A stretch of 55,843 nucleotides of DNA from Pelargonium nanum (GCA_036897485.1 JAYMTF010000089.1:1-55843); one strand, 5' to 3'; positions 38,144 to 50,719 are shown, counted from the first letter of the stretch. Translations and numbers: made by a program. Notes: generated by a model not told the origin, from the sequence alone.

Positions 38144-40380
38144 TGATTTAGTATAATGAAGAAAAGATCGGTCATGAGTGCAAAAATTTTATCAGAAGCT
38201 GGAGAAGAAGCTCTAAGGTTGATATCAAGGGTTAGTTTCTTATTATGAGAGCAGAGGTTCACGCGTCTCATTGGGGGACCAATTATAGGATTTTCTATTC
38301 TATTAGTAAGAAATATATACAGAATCTGAATTTAAAGGTGATACAACAATCAGAGATAAGAAGCTTCCATACCCATAAAAGGAACAAAATATGGAAGAAG
38401 AATATAAAAATATAGATCAACACGACTGCCTCAAAGATAAGTTTTAAATAGCTAATCAGAAAAACCCGGACTAGCGCCTACGTAGGCTCTTCTTTAAAAA
38501 TCTAGCATGACTGAGCCTTAATTTTTCTTTCCTATAAAGCTACTTTGTTGCTTCCTATTAGAGGTCCCCGTTTTTGCAAAAAGGGAGGGAGGGCGCCCTT
38601 TATAGTTCTAAACCGCATTATGCCTGCTATATACTATTATATTTACTCCTCTGGATACACAAGAAATCCCAAGTCTAACTCTTTTACTTCGAAAAGGACT
38701 CTCCTATTAAATAAAAACAGAGGACCCTGTTATCCTTAGCTTCCCTTTATACTTTTTTAGTAAAGTCAAGGGGCAGTAAGGTCGGGAACTCCTGGGAATA
38801 CTTTTAATTAGTTTTGGGTTTACTTGTATTTCAATGAAAGACGGAGTAGGATTTAATAGTGTGTACGATAGCTCTAAAGGGACTCCAGTGTAGTACTGGA
38901 TATGTCCTCACGAGGAAATCAAGTTAAGCTTATTGGTTGAATTAAAGGCAAGAGTGGAATAATATTATAGGAACTCTCTATACAAATGGCAGGCTTACAA
39001 GTCTAAGGAGTGCTGCGGGTAACGGCGGCCCTATACAATTTCATAGAAATAAAGGCTCCTATATTCAAGAAAAGTTTATTATTTTAGAGCATGACGGAGT
39101 TTGGTAATGGATCCTGTTAATATTAGTCGTTTCTACACAATTAGAAATTTTATAACAATAGCGCTTAGGAAGCAGTAACAATTAGAATTATTCACTCTAT
39201 ATTTTTTGTATCACAGATTTGTAAATATCGAACAAAAGACAAATAAAAAGGAACAAAAATTTTCACTCTCAATTTTAAGCCTAGATGCACCTAGGATAGA
39301 TGAACGTTGACAGTTTAAGAGACTATATAATCTAGCTTAAATCAGGACGTAAGTTGGGGGGAATATTAGGGCACTCATTTAAAGACCCACGTTTTATTCA
39401 ATTAGAATAAAGAGATACATACGTTAGATATTTGTTATCCATAATATACTAATTGTGAAGTCAAACAAAGCTAAAAATAAGTATCACTACTTTCCGAACC
39501 CTCAGGATTAGTTAGATTAGAAAAATGGAAAATACTTTCACTTAGGGTTGGGAACACCAGTATTGTACTTGTCATTTTAGAGTACTCAAAGAAGCAACTG
39601 TTGGAGACCCCTTATTACGGATTTTCCTTATTTCTTTGAGCCGCAGTAAGAGGAATCGCAAAGGATTAGATCTTAAAAATTATTACATGCGCAGCAGAAC
39701 CCGGGTCCATTAGTTAATATAAACCTATTAAATATTAGGGCTTACGTTAAAGACATGGTTGACGGGGATCTCTTCTAACAAAGCAATGTAGCAAATGGGT
39801 TCTATTTGAAGTATTATGTCAACTGCTTTAAATGCTTAAATGTATGAAAAAAGGAGCTTGAGGTTCTATACATTATAATATTTTAAGGCATAGAAGTTAT
39901 TGGGCTAAAAGAAAGCCAGCTCAAGGGTGATTCTGTGGAGTTAAGTACAATTTCTTTTCGGGAATTAATATATTGAGAGGTAGTTCCTAAAATTTCTGTG
40001 AGATACTCTTAATCAAACTATTGTTAACTAAGGAAGAGTGGGTTAAACCTAAGCAGTCAGATATTAAAAGCTAAACGAAATCTTGTACAACTTGCTTCTT
40101 ATTAAAAAAAGAAGAGTTAAGGGACCAGCCCCCTCTTAGCCCGTGTGCTCTTAATTAAGCTTTTGGCAACGAGGACATAAGAGAGATAGTTCCCCATTAA
40201 AACCCCTGTTAAAACAAAAAAAGCATTACTCTTAGAATCTAGAAGATTAGAGTAAGAAAAACACGGAGTTATTTTGTGAAATATTAGAAACAGATTACCG
40301 AGGACTCTTTGTGTTTTTTGTGGTAAGATATCTAAATCCTTTGGACGCTTTAATAAGAGGTAAGAGGAAATCCTTATAAC
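38144..40380. other. Gene-free AT-rich stretch
   Basis: No recognisable gene. A 64-codon frame at 38545-38739 has no domain. GGACTCC lies at 38880-38886. Nothing else was seen. Confidence 0.45.
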
Positions 40381-40389
40381 TAACTTCTA

Positions 40390-40530
40390 CACCGTATAAG
40401 ATATAGCATTGTATACAGCAAACCAATATGCTCTCCTTAAAGGTCACGTAAGATTAGAATTAAATTTTAATTGATGTCACACCGCTCTAACACTTAAAAT
40501 TTCGCTGGTTCAAGTCGTGTCAATCATCCT
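40390..40530 (+). other. tRNA-like element B, inverted partner of element A
   Basis: 40396-40424 is the inverted copy of 3782-3810 (28 of 29), 40451-40470 is an inverted copy of part of 3743-3762, and the complement of 40502-40515 matches 3700-3713 (13 of 14). The central 40471-40500 matches 3721-3750 in direct orientation (27 of 30), so this block is flipped relative to its flanks compared with element A. In B the T-loop-like GGTTCAAGT (plus strand) follows GCTCTAA (minus-strand D-arm), so the two tRNA halves point in opposite directions. Neither element has a full acceptor stem. Confidence 0.5.
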
Positions 40531-43500
40531 CTAAAAGTACTCATTCACTCATTCCTTGTACCCCATTTTAGATATCTGATGTTAAAATACAAAGGTTTAT
40601 TTGTCAATCTGAACCGAGTTTAGCTTGATCAAAAAAGATGCAAAAGAAGTTCTTTTATGAGGAGATCAGAACTATTTATAGCTTTATATAAAGACAATTT
40701 GTATTTGATTTTCTGGGAAATAAGGATAGACTTGAAAATTTATATGACAATCGGGTAAGCTGATTGGTGGTTCCTAATTCCTTTTTATTAGATTAAGGAG
40801 ACTGCAATCACTAGTTAAAATAGGGTGTGAAATAAAGTTTCTAGGGCTTTTATTAGTATAGTCGATAATTCTGCTCTTTTTAAAGACTCACGTTCTTAGT
40901 TTTTAATTACATGGTCCCTATAATAAAATAAGGAGTCTTGGGTTACAACTAGGGACTTCTGGGGTCTTGTAGGGTTGTTTTATCGATAGGATATAGCTTT
41001 CTTAGCAGTTAAAAGTTAGTGAGGGCTACCTGTATGAAAAATCTATTAGAGGTTTTTTGGTTAGTAAAAGAATATTCCGCGCTTTCTAATTAGCCTTGAA
41101 TTTTTTCATTTCTATAAAGCAAAAAAATATTTTCCCGTACATTTGTAACTTTTATCTAAAACTTCAGAACTAACAAGTTTCTGTGTCCAACAACTGCTTG
41201 AGCATTCTTTTTTGCGCTAGTTAAGTTCAATTCAGCAGTAACTTAATATTCAAGGGGAAGTTGCCGTACCTTATTCATCCCATATCCAATGAAAAAATCC
41301 CAATCATTAATTAAAACTAGAATCCTATATTTTTTATCCTAAATATTTTCCGAAACGAAATCGCTTAGATAGAATAGATATTATAAGTTTTCTACATCTC
41401 CAATCTCCAGCTATAAGAAAAACTAATAATAGTCTTGTGAGATTTTTAGAAAATCCAAACGCAGTCAATTTTAAAAAGATACTAAGGGTTAGAATTCAAT
41501 AGGCGCGACCGGGTCCTCTCTAAATTTAGAGCTCATGTTATCGTCTTATCTGTCGACCTTCTACTCGAAGCCTTGCTCCACGTTACACGCTATTATAAGG
41601 TTAGGGGGCATGCCAAAGCCCGCATATACCGGACATTCACTGACTTAAACTGTAAAGTCCAGACTCTCGAGTATAGTTTTTCTTGTACAAGGGCTATTCT
41701 CCACAAATTATAAAGATAGGTATCATAGAAGCCTTAACTTATGTTAATATTCTTGGTAAGCTAAAGATTTATGTATACGGTAACCATATTAGGTTACCCT
41801 TCCCCAGATATCTAAAATTTTTAGAAGCCCTTATGCACATCAGTGCTTAACTAAGATATAGGTTGATAGCATATTCGTACCGAAACTAAGCTTATAAATC
41901 GAGTTAAGAAGGTCTCATTTTATGAGTAATTATGCCCCCTAAGGGAAGTTAGAAACGTTATATTGGAAAAAGACACTTAATCAGAATTCCTAATCCTAAG
42001 ATTTGCTTTTCTTCAACCAACCACTTGAGTTTCTTTTAATATTGGATATTATTTAAGGAAAGATATTAAGGAATTCTAGTTATGAAAAGATTGAATAAAA
42101 GTAAGCGTACTTTACGACGTAGAGTGATGTGCAACTACTTATCCAAGCAACTAATAATATAGCATAACTTTGGCATGCCGCTTGTAAAAGTGTTTTTTAA
42201 GCCTAATTTCTTTAGATAGTATTCTAAAAAGCTAAAAGTAAATGTCTTTCAATAGAGAGAATCCTTATAGAACAACTCTGCTCCTTGCGTACTTTTTAAG
42301 AAGTTCCTATTGTGTAAGTGTTTAGTTCATAATATATGCGATATCTCTCTTCCCCTAAGTTTCAGAAACAGGCGCTAAAACTAAGTCGACATATTAGAAG
42401 TCTCAGGAATATTTTATAGATTCCTACTAAGGAGAGCTACTTCTGCTAATTAAAAACTTAATCACACTATAATATTCCTATTTACTATACTGTAAACTGC
42501 CTCTAATAATGTATAGGATGTAGAGAGCTCAGTAAAGGCGCATAAGTTATCTACAACCGGGTCTACTACTAGAAGAACTAATAAAACAGAAAGGCTCTTT
42601 TTAAGCTTTTATTTGAAAGTACAATCAAGTATTTAATTTAGTATTTCCATTTAATAGGAATTATATCCTTATAAATACTTTAAGTGAGGCTCCTTTTCTT
42701 CTTGACTCCGTACCTATATCCTATGTAGATAGGCGCAGTAAGGTAGAATACTAGGAATTAGGCATCCGCAACTCTAAGGATTTAAATGGTATTTTTCGTG
42801 GGATGTAGCATTTTAATTAATAAAGCTAGGAGTTCTTTTCCTATATATAAGAGTCAAAAAGAATCACTTGACCCGGATCAGACGAACTAATTAAAATTAA
42901 ACATTTGTAATAAATGAACTTTTATACTATATCTGATGAGTGGCTCTTAATGTATTTTTATTGTGTGTTCATGGTATTCTCCTCCTTTTCAGCAATACAA
43001 AAACTCTCGATCGATTACTAAACTTAACTCCCATACTTAGAGACCAAGATTGCTAATAAAGGATGGGGCTGTATTTATGCCACGAGCAAAAAGTCGATAC
43101 TAAGAAAAAATGTTATCTCTTGATCTTTCGGTCGGGGGCAGTATTATTAAGCAGGACTGCTTAGAGAGTAATATTTACATAGCTTTTTTTCGGACACAAT
43201 AAGCTGGGCTTCTTAAGAGCTTAAGCCATCCCTTTTCCTTAGAAAAAAAAAAAGGTTATATAAACAAAGCCGGCTGCTAGCTTGAAACTAAGATGTAAAT
43301 GAGTAAAAATCTCAAATCTTCATAAAATATGAATTTAAGGATACTTGGGTCCAAAAATATTAACAGAATCTTATAAGAAGCACAGCTTGCCCTCTAACCC
43401 TTGCTTAGGGAATAGTAACTAAAGATTAATAGACTAATATAAGGAAAGGCCCAAGGTAGCTTTAAGGCGTCTAATTTATTGCAACTCTGAATAAGAAAAA

Positions 43501-44930
43501 ACAGTAAAGCGGAGCCTGAAAACTAAAACACGTGGGCACCAGTAAAAACAAAATAAGTATTACCTTACCAAACCAAGTTAAAGGTCTCCTTTAATCCAAA
43601 AGTCTACTATATATAAGGAAACTTTCTTAATTACCTGGCAAAAAGAAAAAAACCAATCCCCACCTCCGCCCTTTTATTATAGATATTTTAGAATAGAATA
43701 CCTTATTTAGGGTTCTACGAGACTCAGGTTCGCTCATAAGTCTTAAAAAAGTTATAGTGAGGACTGAGAGTATTTAGGTATTTGCGTACAGCTATTAGCT
43801 TTGGGTGTAATGACGTGTGTTTTCTGGGAGTATACATTTTCTTAAATGGATTCTTTACTAGATGAGGAGATCTACTAGTTATAGTTGGCGGGTTGTCCTA
43901 AAGTTTTTATGAGTACAAACGAATAGTTAGTAATGAAAAAAGAAAGGAGTACTTAAATAATAGGCTATATATGCGTATTGAATAACAGGGAGTGTTCAGT
44001 GCAAGTCTAACTTTAAACTAAGGTAATTTCCGGGTCTATTTGTTAAGGAACACTTTCTAGCAAGATGGGGAACACTAACTTACTAAAGAGCGGGTCCTCC
44101 TTAAATTATCAGGCATTCTTCTTGTTTACCGCGCTTGGAATTTTAATAGCGTAAGTAGACAACTCATAGATATAAAGGAGCCGTTTGACAGGGTTTATCA
44201 AGAAAGTCAAAAGCAGCTATATATAAAATATGGCATTAAGTACAGTTTTTATAGAGAATAGATTTATAACCCCCCCTTGTTAGGCTTTCCTAAAGAATAC
44301 AAGGCACGACTTAAAACTAAAAGTTCTTTAGTAGTAGGGTAAAATTACTGTCTAATACTCCTCTAGCTTAGTAAAGCAAGAAGAACATACTGGAATAAAT
44401 TCAACATATTCTAGCTATTCCAAGATATTCAAATTTTGGTTAAGGAAGCAAGCTACAGTTTTGTGAACGTCATATAAAAGAGCTGTCCTATGATTACTTT
44501 TTTCTTGAAAATCTACAAATCTGATTTTAGTATATAAAAACCTCCCTTAATTGGGGTGCAAATTATGTATATAAAAAAGAAACTAGGCCCAGTATTAACC
44601 TTACCAAGTCTTGTTAATCTTTCTGAGAAGGGGGTTAGGTAACGCCGACTCTTGCATAAATTTTCCTGCTTACTAAAGACTAAAAAACGTCTTAATATAA
44701 ATATGCTTTTTTTGGATACGTACCAGTTGAGAGAAACCAATTATAGGACTGGTAACAGAGTATATTAGCTGACTTTGCCATCATCATAAAGATATAAGAT
44801 CTCGATATTTCTCAAAAAACAGGTTTATCTTACAATTTTAGTCTAACCCGAACAATAATAGAGTGCCCGCGTTATTGAGGATTATACCCTGTAGGCTCCT
44901 TTTTGCTTGTCAAAAATAACAATTTCTTGA
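40531..44930. other. Gene-free AT-rich stretch
   Basis: No recognisable gene; a 75-codon frame at 44513-44740 (minus) is within chance. It contains stem-loops at 41779-41798 (GGTAACC/GGTTACC, 6-base loop) and 43140-43175 (inner TAAGCA/TGCTTA, outer AGTATTA/TAATATT) and an 11-base A run at 43243-43253. Confidence 0.45.
43140..43175. other. Two-part stem-loop
   Basis: Inner stem TAAGCA/TGCTTA with a GGAC tetraloop, then an internal loop (T against GAGAG), then outer stem AGTATTA/TAATATT with one G-T pair. Thirteen pairs in 36 bases. It could be an RNA structure; chance is possible at this composition. Confidence 0.3.
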
Positions 44931-45930
44931 TAAACAGTTAAAAGTCAGAACGCCCGTCCAGCTTGTGAATGTGCCAAGGTTCGAATCGAGCCGATGGAAA
45001 ACTTATGCTTCAATACTTATTTGAGTTAGCAAATTTCTGTAATAACCTAGTCCGCGATACGCCAAGTGCCCTAATTACAGTAACTTCTTTCTTAAAGAGA
45101 GGACTTTAGCCTAGATTTTAGGCTTTTTTACAAATTAAAGAGTCAACATAAAGATAAAGAAGGGGGGTGTACTAATTTCGGTACTAAGATTCAGAATCGT
45201 TGGTTAATAGTAAAAGTCCTGTTCGATTATTTACCTTAGAGGGTTCTCTAGGCAATTCCAAGAGCAGTAACTTTTTTTTTAACTTCTCCTATTTCTAAAC
45301 TCAGCCCTTATTTAGAGCGCAATTTTTAAAATAATGCCCTTGCAAAGGTCCCCTTTTTATTGATTACCTTTATTCATTACCTTCTACCAGTTTATTTTCA
45401 GTACCCATAACCTGGTTTTAAAACTAAGAATCCTCTCGAAAAGAATAGGTCGTGTTTTCTGCCTTTTTTGTTATTGAAAAAGCTTTTTATAAACTCTAGA
45501 AATAAATTATTCCGGTATCTGGGTATACTAAAGGCACTGTTATAGAGCCCGCTTAGTAAGTTTTTACCCTAGCATCAAAGGAATCGATGTCTATTAGTTA
45601 TTCTCTAGATAGATTCACGAAATGACTGTCTGTGGTTTTTTGCCTTCGAAGATGCAAGACACTATGCCTGGTAAAAATACTAGACACAGTAAGCAAATAA
45701 ATTTATGTTGCCGAAAGTTCACACCTAAAATCAGAGATTAGTGCCGAGGCATTCTATTTTTATCTTTCTCTTGCTTGCCCCTCACGAGTATACACCTCCA
45801 CCCCTTGGATCCTGTAAAAGTATAAGTATAATTTTTAGTGTTTGATACTTCACAGAATGCAGGCTCAAAACTACTAAAGGAAACCTTAGAAAAAAGGATT
45901 GGCACGACGCCAAATGCATACATTTAAAAT

Positions 45931-45955
45931 CAGTGGGTTCAATTCGGCTCATTAT
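45931..45955 (+). other. T-arm-like fragment shared with 54665-54684
   Basis: GGGTTCAATTCGGCTCATTA here and GGGTTCAAATCGGTTCATTA at 54665-54684 are identical at 18 of 20 positions. Both look like the T-arm plus start of the 3' acceptor of one tRNA family, with G where C62 should stand. Upstream here I could not find a D-arm. Overlapping frames of 61-92 codons on both strands around 45738-46130 have no domains and are within chance. Confidence 0.3.
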
Positions 45956-48950
45956 AAGAAAACCCCGTCTTTTTAGAATACCACAAGAAGTAGTAGCTTT
46001 TATCAATACAGTCAATAGCCAACGCTTATGCTGGTACCAGTCAGAAGCTTTTTTTACCATCCAGGTTTATAAAATATTTTTTAAGCTACTATTCCTAAAT
46101 ACAGAATTTTACTCTAGTAAATATAGGTAGGTCCACAAAGGAAATAATTAGTACCCCTTCGTATGCTAAGATAACTTTTACTTAGTTTAATCCAATGAAA
46201 CATCTAAGAAAATGCTATAATTCATGACAGTAATAAACCGCTTGCGTACCCCTATAAATTATAAATGTTTATCTCATAACTCTTCTATCCCTTTCCATAT
46301 CAGGTACCTCCTTCACAAGCTTGCCCAACTTCCTTTATACTGTACACAGCTAATCTTACAAATCTTGAATTTATTAATACCTGCTAGATAAATTAATTTA
46401 TAACTTTAAACAAGATACTCATATAAGAATTTAGAAGTTAAGGTCTTAAGTTTTCAAAAATGCAAATTTCTTAATGCAAAAGTTGAGTCATAGAATTTAT
46501 ACATAACTTGTATATAAAAAATACTCTTTATAATAAGATAATAAGCTAGATTAAGTATCATTTTTATTCAAGAAACACATTTACAAGTAAAGGGGAGAAT
46601 AATCAAGGCTTGTCGAAGCTTCTCTCAATATATATTTAGTAATTCTTTTTACCAGAACTCCAGTACAAATTTTAACAATGAACCTAATCTAATTGAAAAT
46701 AAAACTGTAGTAGGGTCCCTTTAGAGGTTAGAAAACTTTAAAAAAGGAATCCTATTTGTATTTATTTGAGTACAAGGAAACACTGCCTCTTACAAAGAAC
46801 TCAACTACACTTTGAATATGGATACTGTAATCCATTAATTCCTTAACTATTTAATAAAAACGTTATTAAAGAAAAGCAAGTAGAATCCCAATAGAAAGAG
46901 CAAGCTTTAGCTAGGTCAAGAGAAGTCGAGAATAAAAAGAGTAGTTTTCACCTTATAACATGAGATAGAAACTCTCGGAAAATACTAGAGGGGCGTAAGT
47001 TTATTAAGATCATGAGCTTCCTGATTCTATTCAATATACTTTCTTTTTGGCTTCTCCTCAAGCATTTTTTGAGCAAGTGGGAGTGCTCATACCCTGGATG
47101 GGGAACAAATATACAAAGTTTAAGAAACCTCATTCAAACAGCAGTAGTTACGAGTTGAGACGTCTAAATTTATTAGGTTTCGTTTAATAATCCTGCTTTA
47201 GTAAAACTTCTGCACGAGTTTCAATTTTTCTACTCAATTTGTGTTAACTTTTTATCCTATATAGAATCCGGTAGCATTTCAGTCACTTTCGAAGTGATAA
47301 CCCAAGATGGATTGAGTTCTCTTTTCTCTTATTTTTATAAGTAAAAACACAGCATTAAAAAAGGAGACTTTATAATTAGGATGTATTCTTCTATAACCTG
47401 TAGTATTACAGGAAAATAATGGATTTAGAGCGTTTTCTGCTCTGACAAATTAGCAGGACGAGACAAATTAAAGGTTCAAATGAGATACACGAAATCTACG
47501 TCTGTGTTGCAAGAATCCATATGCTATATTAAGTATTAGTATTTTTTACTCTGATACAAGAGTTCCGGGTAAGCCCGGTGTATAGTTTTCAATACTAGCC
47601 AAGGACCTTACAAAGTACTACATAAATCTTTCCTATATCAATTTCAGTGTATCCTACAAGGGAGGGTTCAATTGCTCTTAAAAACTGACCTAATGAATTA
47701 CTACTTACTGTAAATATGCTTTAAAGCTATGGTTCGCAAAACTCAGTTATTATACTATTCTGATCTAAAAGCATGTAGCTTGGGGTTTGATGGGGGTTAC
47801 TTTCAAGTTACGTTATGAGAAACTTTGTATAGGTAGAGTTAAAGAGTTAAAATAGCCCAATATAGGGTACTCTTTAGTTTAGATAGGTACCGGGGTCAGC
47901 TCTTTAAAGTGTAACTAAGTCTGTATTATTTATGACTCGAAAAGCAATTTAGTACAGAATAAAAGGGCACAAACCCTTGAGTCAAACGAATCCACGTATA
48001 AGGTATGACAAATCCCGATAAAAGGCTATACGAAAAAAGGCTTACTACTATAACTATATATGGGGAGCTCTAACTCAATTTGGGGTAAAATAACTATAAT
48101 AGTAAATTAGTATAGGAATATTATCTGTCCTGATTGGAACAATTAAAGAGAATACATTGCGCACGAAAGGTATGTAATCCGGGGTTAGTTTCAGTAGAAT
48201 TTAAACGAAATCCTAGTATACTGCAACCTCCTTTCAAGTTGATAACTAATTAGAGCCCCCTTTTGAAAAGCAGGATTATATGCTCGGTATACCCTCAGGA
48301 TGCATTTAGATAGGAAACTATCTAAATATAAAATAGTTTGGGTGTTTCCCTTTCTAGATTCTCGTGATTAAGGCTTAAACTTAAAATCAGAACTAGAGGG
48401 TCTTTCTTCCAGAGTTATCGTTTAAAGTTTTTTAGTTACATAAGTAAATTAGACAGGTTTTTAGTTATTTTATCAACTTTTGTTTGATAGTTAGCGGTTC
48501 GGGTACACTAATTTGTTAATAGGAAAATAAGGAACTCTGCCTTACTGTTAAGCACATATAACAAGAGTTTTACTGCTAGTAATAGGGAGCTGTCGGAATC
48601 CTTAGTAAAATAGATAGGGGTATATATAAATACCAAAAAGGACTAAAAGAATTTGTTTCTTGACTTTTGCCCTATATCTTTGTAGAAGGAAGTCCCTTTT
48701 CTTTAGTATAATGTACTAATCAGTGTCAGTTACAGAAAGTTTTCGTCAGTCAATTTAGTTGGAGCTGGCGTTATAATTGTAAAGAAATATCACGAAAAAA
48801 CTATATTTTTAGTAGGGGCGCTTTTATTGAGAGTATCCGCTGATGCTTATGGAATATGAATCTATCTACTGTTACTGGAGCTTGCTTATATTGCTAGAAA
48901 TCTAATAAAATTTATAAAGTAATCCATAATATGATATGTAATAAAACTTA
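45956..48950. other. Gene-free AT-rich stretch
   Basis: No recognisable gene. GGAATCC at 46746-46752 lies in an 18-base word (AAGGAATCCTATTTGTAT, 46744-46761) that also occurs at 17082-17099. A 61-codon frame at 46948-47133 (minus) has no domain. Confidence 0.45.
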
Positions 48951-49147
48951 AAATTAGACAGTAAAATTGGCTTTAGTTTGCTAAGATCCAGTTATGAATC
49001 AGGAAAGAAAGAGGAAAAGGATCTGTTCAAGTAGAAGGAGTAGTGAAAGGAAAAGAATCCATACTTGTTTTATTCCATACTAATTCCTTACTTCAATTCC
49101 TTAAGGAGTCTTAGTCTCTATTCCTAATCTTTCTTAAACTAGTATGA

Positions 49148-49366
49148 AAGTGACCTGTTAAACCTTTCTTGTTCTTGGAATCTCATTTTTGGGTAGTACA
49201 AATAGAAATAGAAACCCTGATAGCTAATAAGTGGGTTATCTATAAAATCCTAATCAATCACCAACTCCTAAACCAACAAAATCCACCTTCAAAGAGTAAG
49301 AAACAACAAAAGCAAGATGTAAGACCTGAATCTGTCAATCAAGTATGTAATCAGTCAGTTAGCTAA
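49148..49366 (+). pseudogene. Candidate decayed coding fragment, Gln/Lys/Ser-rich C-terminus
   Basis: The frame is open from 49148 after a TGA and ends at TAA 49364-49366; the only possible starts are TTG at 49169 or 49175. The translation begins with a mixed hydrophobic part containing ESHFWVVQIEIETL and ends in a hydrophilic tail with SKSKKQQKQDVRPESVNQ. It lies 54 bases upstream of the next frame, which reads the same way. No family is recognised. It may be the front part of the broken gene that follows, or chance. Confidence 0.22.
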
Positions 49367-49419
49367 TTCACTGAATAAAGTATCTCTTCATCTAGCTTCG
49401 TATTAACCTCAAAAAGCGT

Positions 49420-49967
49420 GTGTTTTGGATCCTACTAACTATGCCTTTTAGAGAAAAACAAGAAAAGAATAAGAGAAAACGGAGTGTCTCAACTCGAGAG
49501 AAAAAAGACCGGCTACTGAAAGAATTTGAGCTAATTTCAAAGGCTGGAGGAGTCAGAAATGTTGGAAAAGAGACGCTTCCAACTGACACTGAAAGAAAAC
49601 CGGCTAGAAAACAGAGAAAGAAGAACAAGAGAATGATGAGTACCCGAATCGTTCAACCTCAATCAGAACTTTCTTAGTCTCATTCTACAGATAAAGAACA
49701 AGACTGTAATTGGCTAGATTATACATCTTTTAAGAGACTCATTGAGATTCATTCCTATTTCCAATTCTGTGAGATTGAGTACAGCTTAGAAAGAACCCCT
49801 TTTACCCTTCATTAGAAAAAAAGGTCCTATTATTAGAGATCACCTTTGAAAGAAAACCTATCACTTATAAAGAAATTGAGTCAATGAAAACCTTACACTC
49901 AAAATACCAGAAACTAGGATGCTGTCTAAACCGTGAGCACTCTTTCCTTAGCGGGGGCAGGACTTGA
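49420..49967 (+). pseudogene. Broken coding trace: one in-frame TAG and one frame change
   Basis: The frame opens with GTG at 49420 (first ATG 49441) and gives a highly basic segment with MPFREKQEKNKRKR and ERKPARKQRKKNKR up to TAG at 49675-49677. The same frame continues for 45 codons (WLDYTSFKRLIEIHSYFQFC, then CEIEYSLERTP) to a TAG at 49813-49815. A second frame, open from 49779 to TGA 49965-49967, overlaps and carries on with SLEKKVLLLEITFERKPITY and later ESMKTLHSKYQKLGCC. Passing from one frame to the other somewhere in 49779-49812 needs one extra base. The pattern is that of a decayed gene or mobile-element ORF. Its middle part resembles a second trace at 54340-54489. The family is not recognised. 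Confidence 0.35.
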
Positions 49968-50020
49968 ACCCATACATCACGGTCAAGCGAATCCAATGCT
50001 CTAGCTACAGACAACTGAAT
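49951..50020 (-). tRNA. Degenerate tRNA-like block, good T-arm, D-arm damaged
   Basis: On the minus strand the 3' part reads GTATGGGTTCAAGTCCTGCCCCCGC, a conserved T-loop and G/C-rich acceptor strand. Before it is TAGAGCATTGGATTCGCTTG, resembling the D-arm end and anticodon arm of organellar tRNAs. The 5' D-strand and D-loop are compressed to GTAGCTAGAGC, so the D-loop is missing, and no GCGGGGG partner for the acceptor is present at the expected 5' end. It overlaps the end of the broken coding trace on the other strand. Confidence 0.4.
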
Positions 50021-50239
50021 AGAACTTCCATAGAATAGAAATGCTCACTTTACTAAACTACATTAAGAAGTATACAGGAACAGGACGCAGGATGATCTAG
50101 TTCTCTTTGTATTTAAGTCATTTCCAATCTAATCTAAAGCTTGCCTTACTTATTCCATACTTGTTTAACTCCTAAATTCCTTACTTCTTCTTCAGACTCT
50201 TAGAATAGGAACTTAACCCATTGTTCTCAGTATAAATTA

Positions 50240-50458
50240 ATGGTTGTTTGGGTTTGTTGTTTCAGGAATTCAAGGCAAAGGCTTGTGTTTGAAATCAGAT
50301 TGAAGAGTACAACTATGCTAGCTAATAAAAGAGGTGTGAAGAAAGGTATTAAGATTGAGAGGAAAAGTATATCTAAGAGTAAGAGTTTAGTTCCTAAGAC
50401 TCATAATACTAAAGCTACAGAGGCAGCTATCATGACTAAGAAAGGGGTATATCTCTGA
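50240..50458 (+). CDS. Weak candidate ORF, basic, unknown
   Basis: A 72-codon frame starting with ATG. The N-terminus (MVVWVCCF) is hydrophobic and Cys-containing; the rest is rich in Lys, Ser, Thr and Arg (RGVKKGIKIERKSISKSKS). No ribosome-binding site or domain was recognised. Its composition resembles the traces just upstream (49148-49967), suggesting a common origin, but the length alone is within chance. Confidence 0.2.
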   Translation: MVVWVCCFRNSRQRLVFEIRLKSTTMLANKRGVKKGIKIERKSISKSKSLVPKTHNTKATEAAIMTKKGVYL

Positions 50459-50489
50459 AGAAGAAGAGTAAGCTAAAATTATAACTATA

Positions 50490-50507
50490 ACAACTATTAC
50501 AACTATT
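50490..50507 (+). repeat. Tandem 9-mer, two exact copies
   Basis: ACAACTATT is present twice head to tail, preceded by the similar ATAACTATA. Confidence 0.75.
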
Positions 50508-50719
50508 ACATTATAGTAATACATATAGAGAATCCATTTCCTTACAACAAGAAGAAAGTACCATTCTACTAGCTACAATAGCTATCTACATAAGCTCCAT
50601 TAGAACAACCCTAACAACAAGCTCAATAAGGTAAGTAGTATATCTTCTCTAGGTCCTAGGAAAGGGTATAGCTCATGAGAAGGCTTATAAAACCAAGGGC
50701 ACTGAGAGAGGTATGAGGA

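Noticed and set aside
38545..38739. 64-codon frame starting at TTG, Arg/Tyr-rich
   Set aside because: No domain or start signal; chance-sized.
41779..41798. GGTAACC/GGTTACC stem-loop
   Set aside because: Seven-bp perfect stems with small loops are expected many times by chance; no associated feature.
44177..44196. GAGCCGT resembling a group II intron domain V
   Set aside because: No following domain V stem or bulge, no domain VI, and no 5' GUGYG partner or maturase.
44970..44997. GGTTCGAATCGAGCC, T-arm-like
   Set aside because: Stem does not close and no other tRNA arm is in place; short consensus matches of this kind are expected about ten times by chance.
45738..46130. Three overlapping open frames on both strands
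   Set aside because: Mutually overlapping frames without domains; part of the translation simply reads through a tRNA-like T-arm. Consistent with chance.
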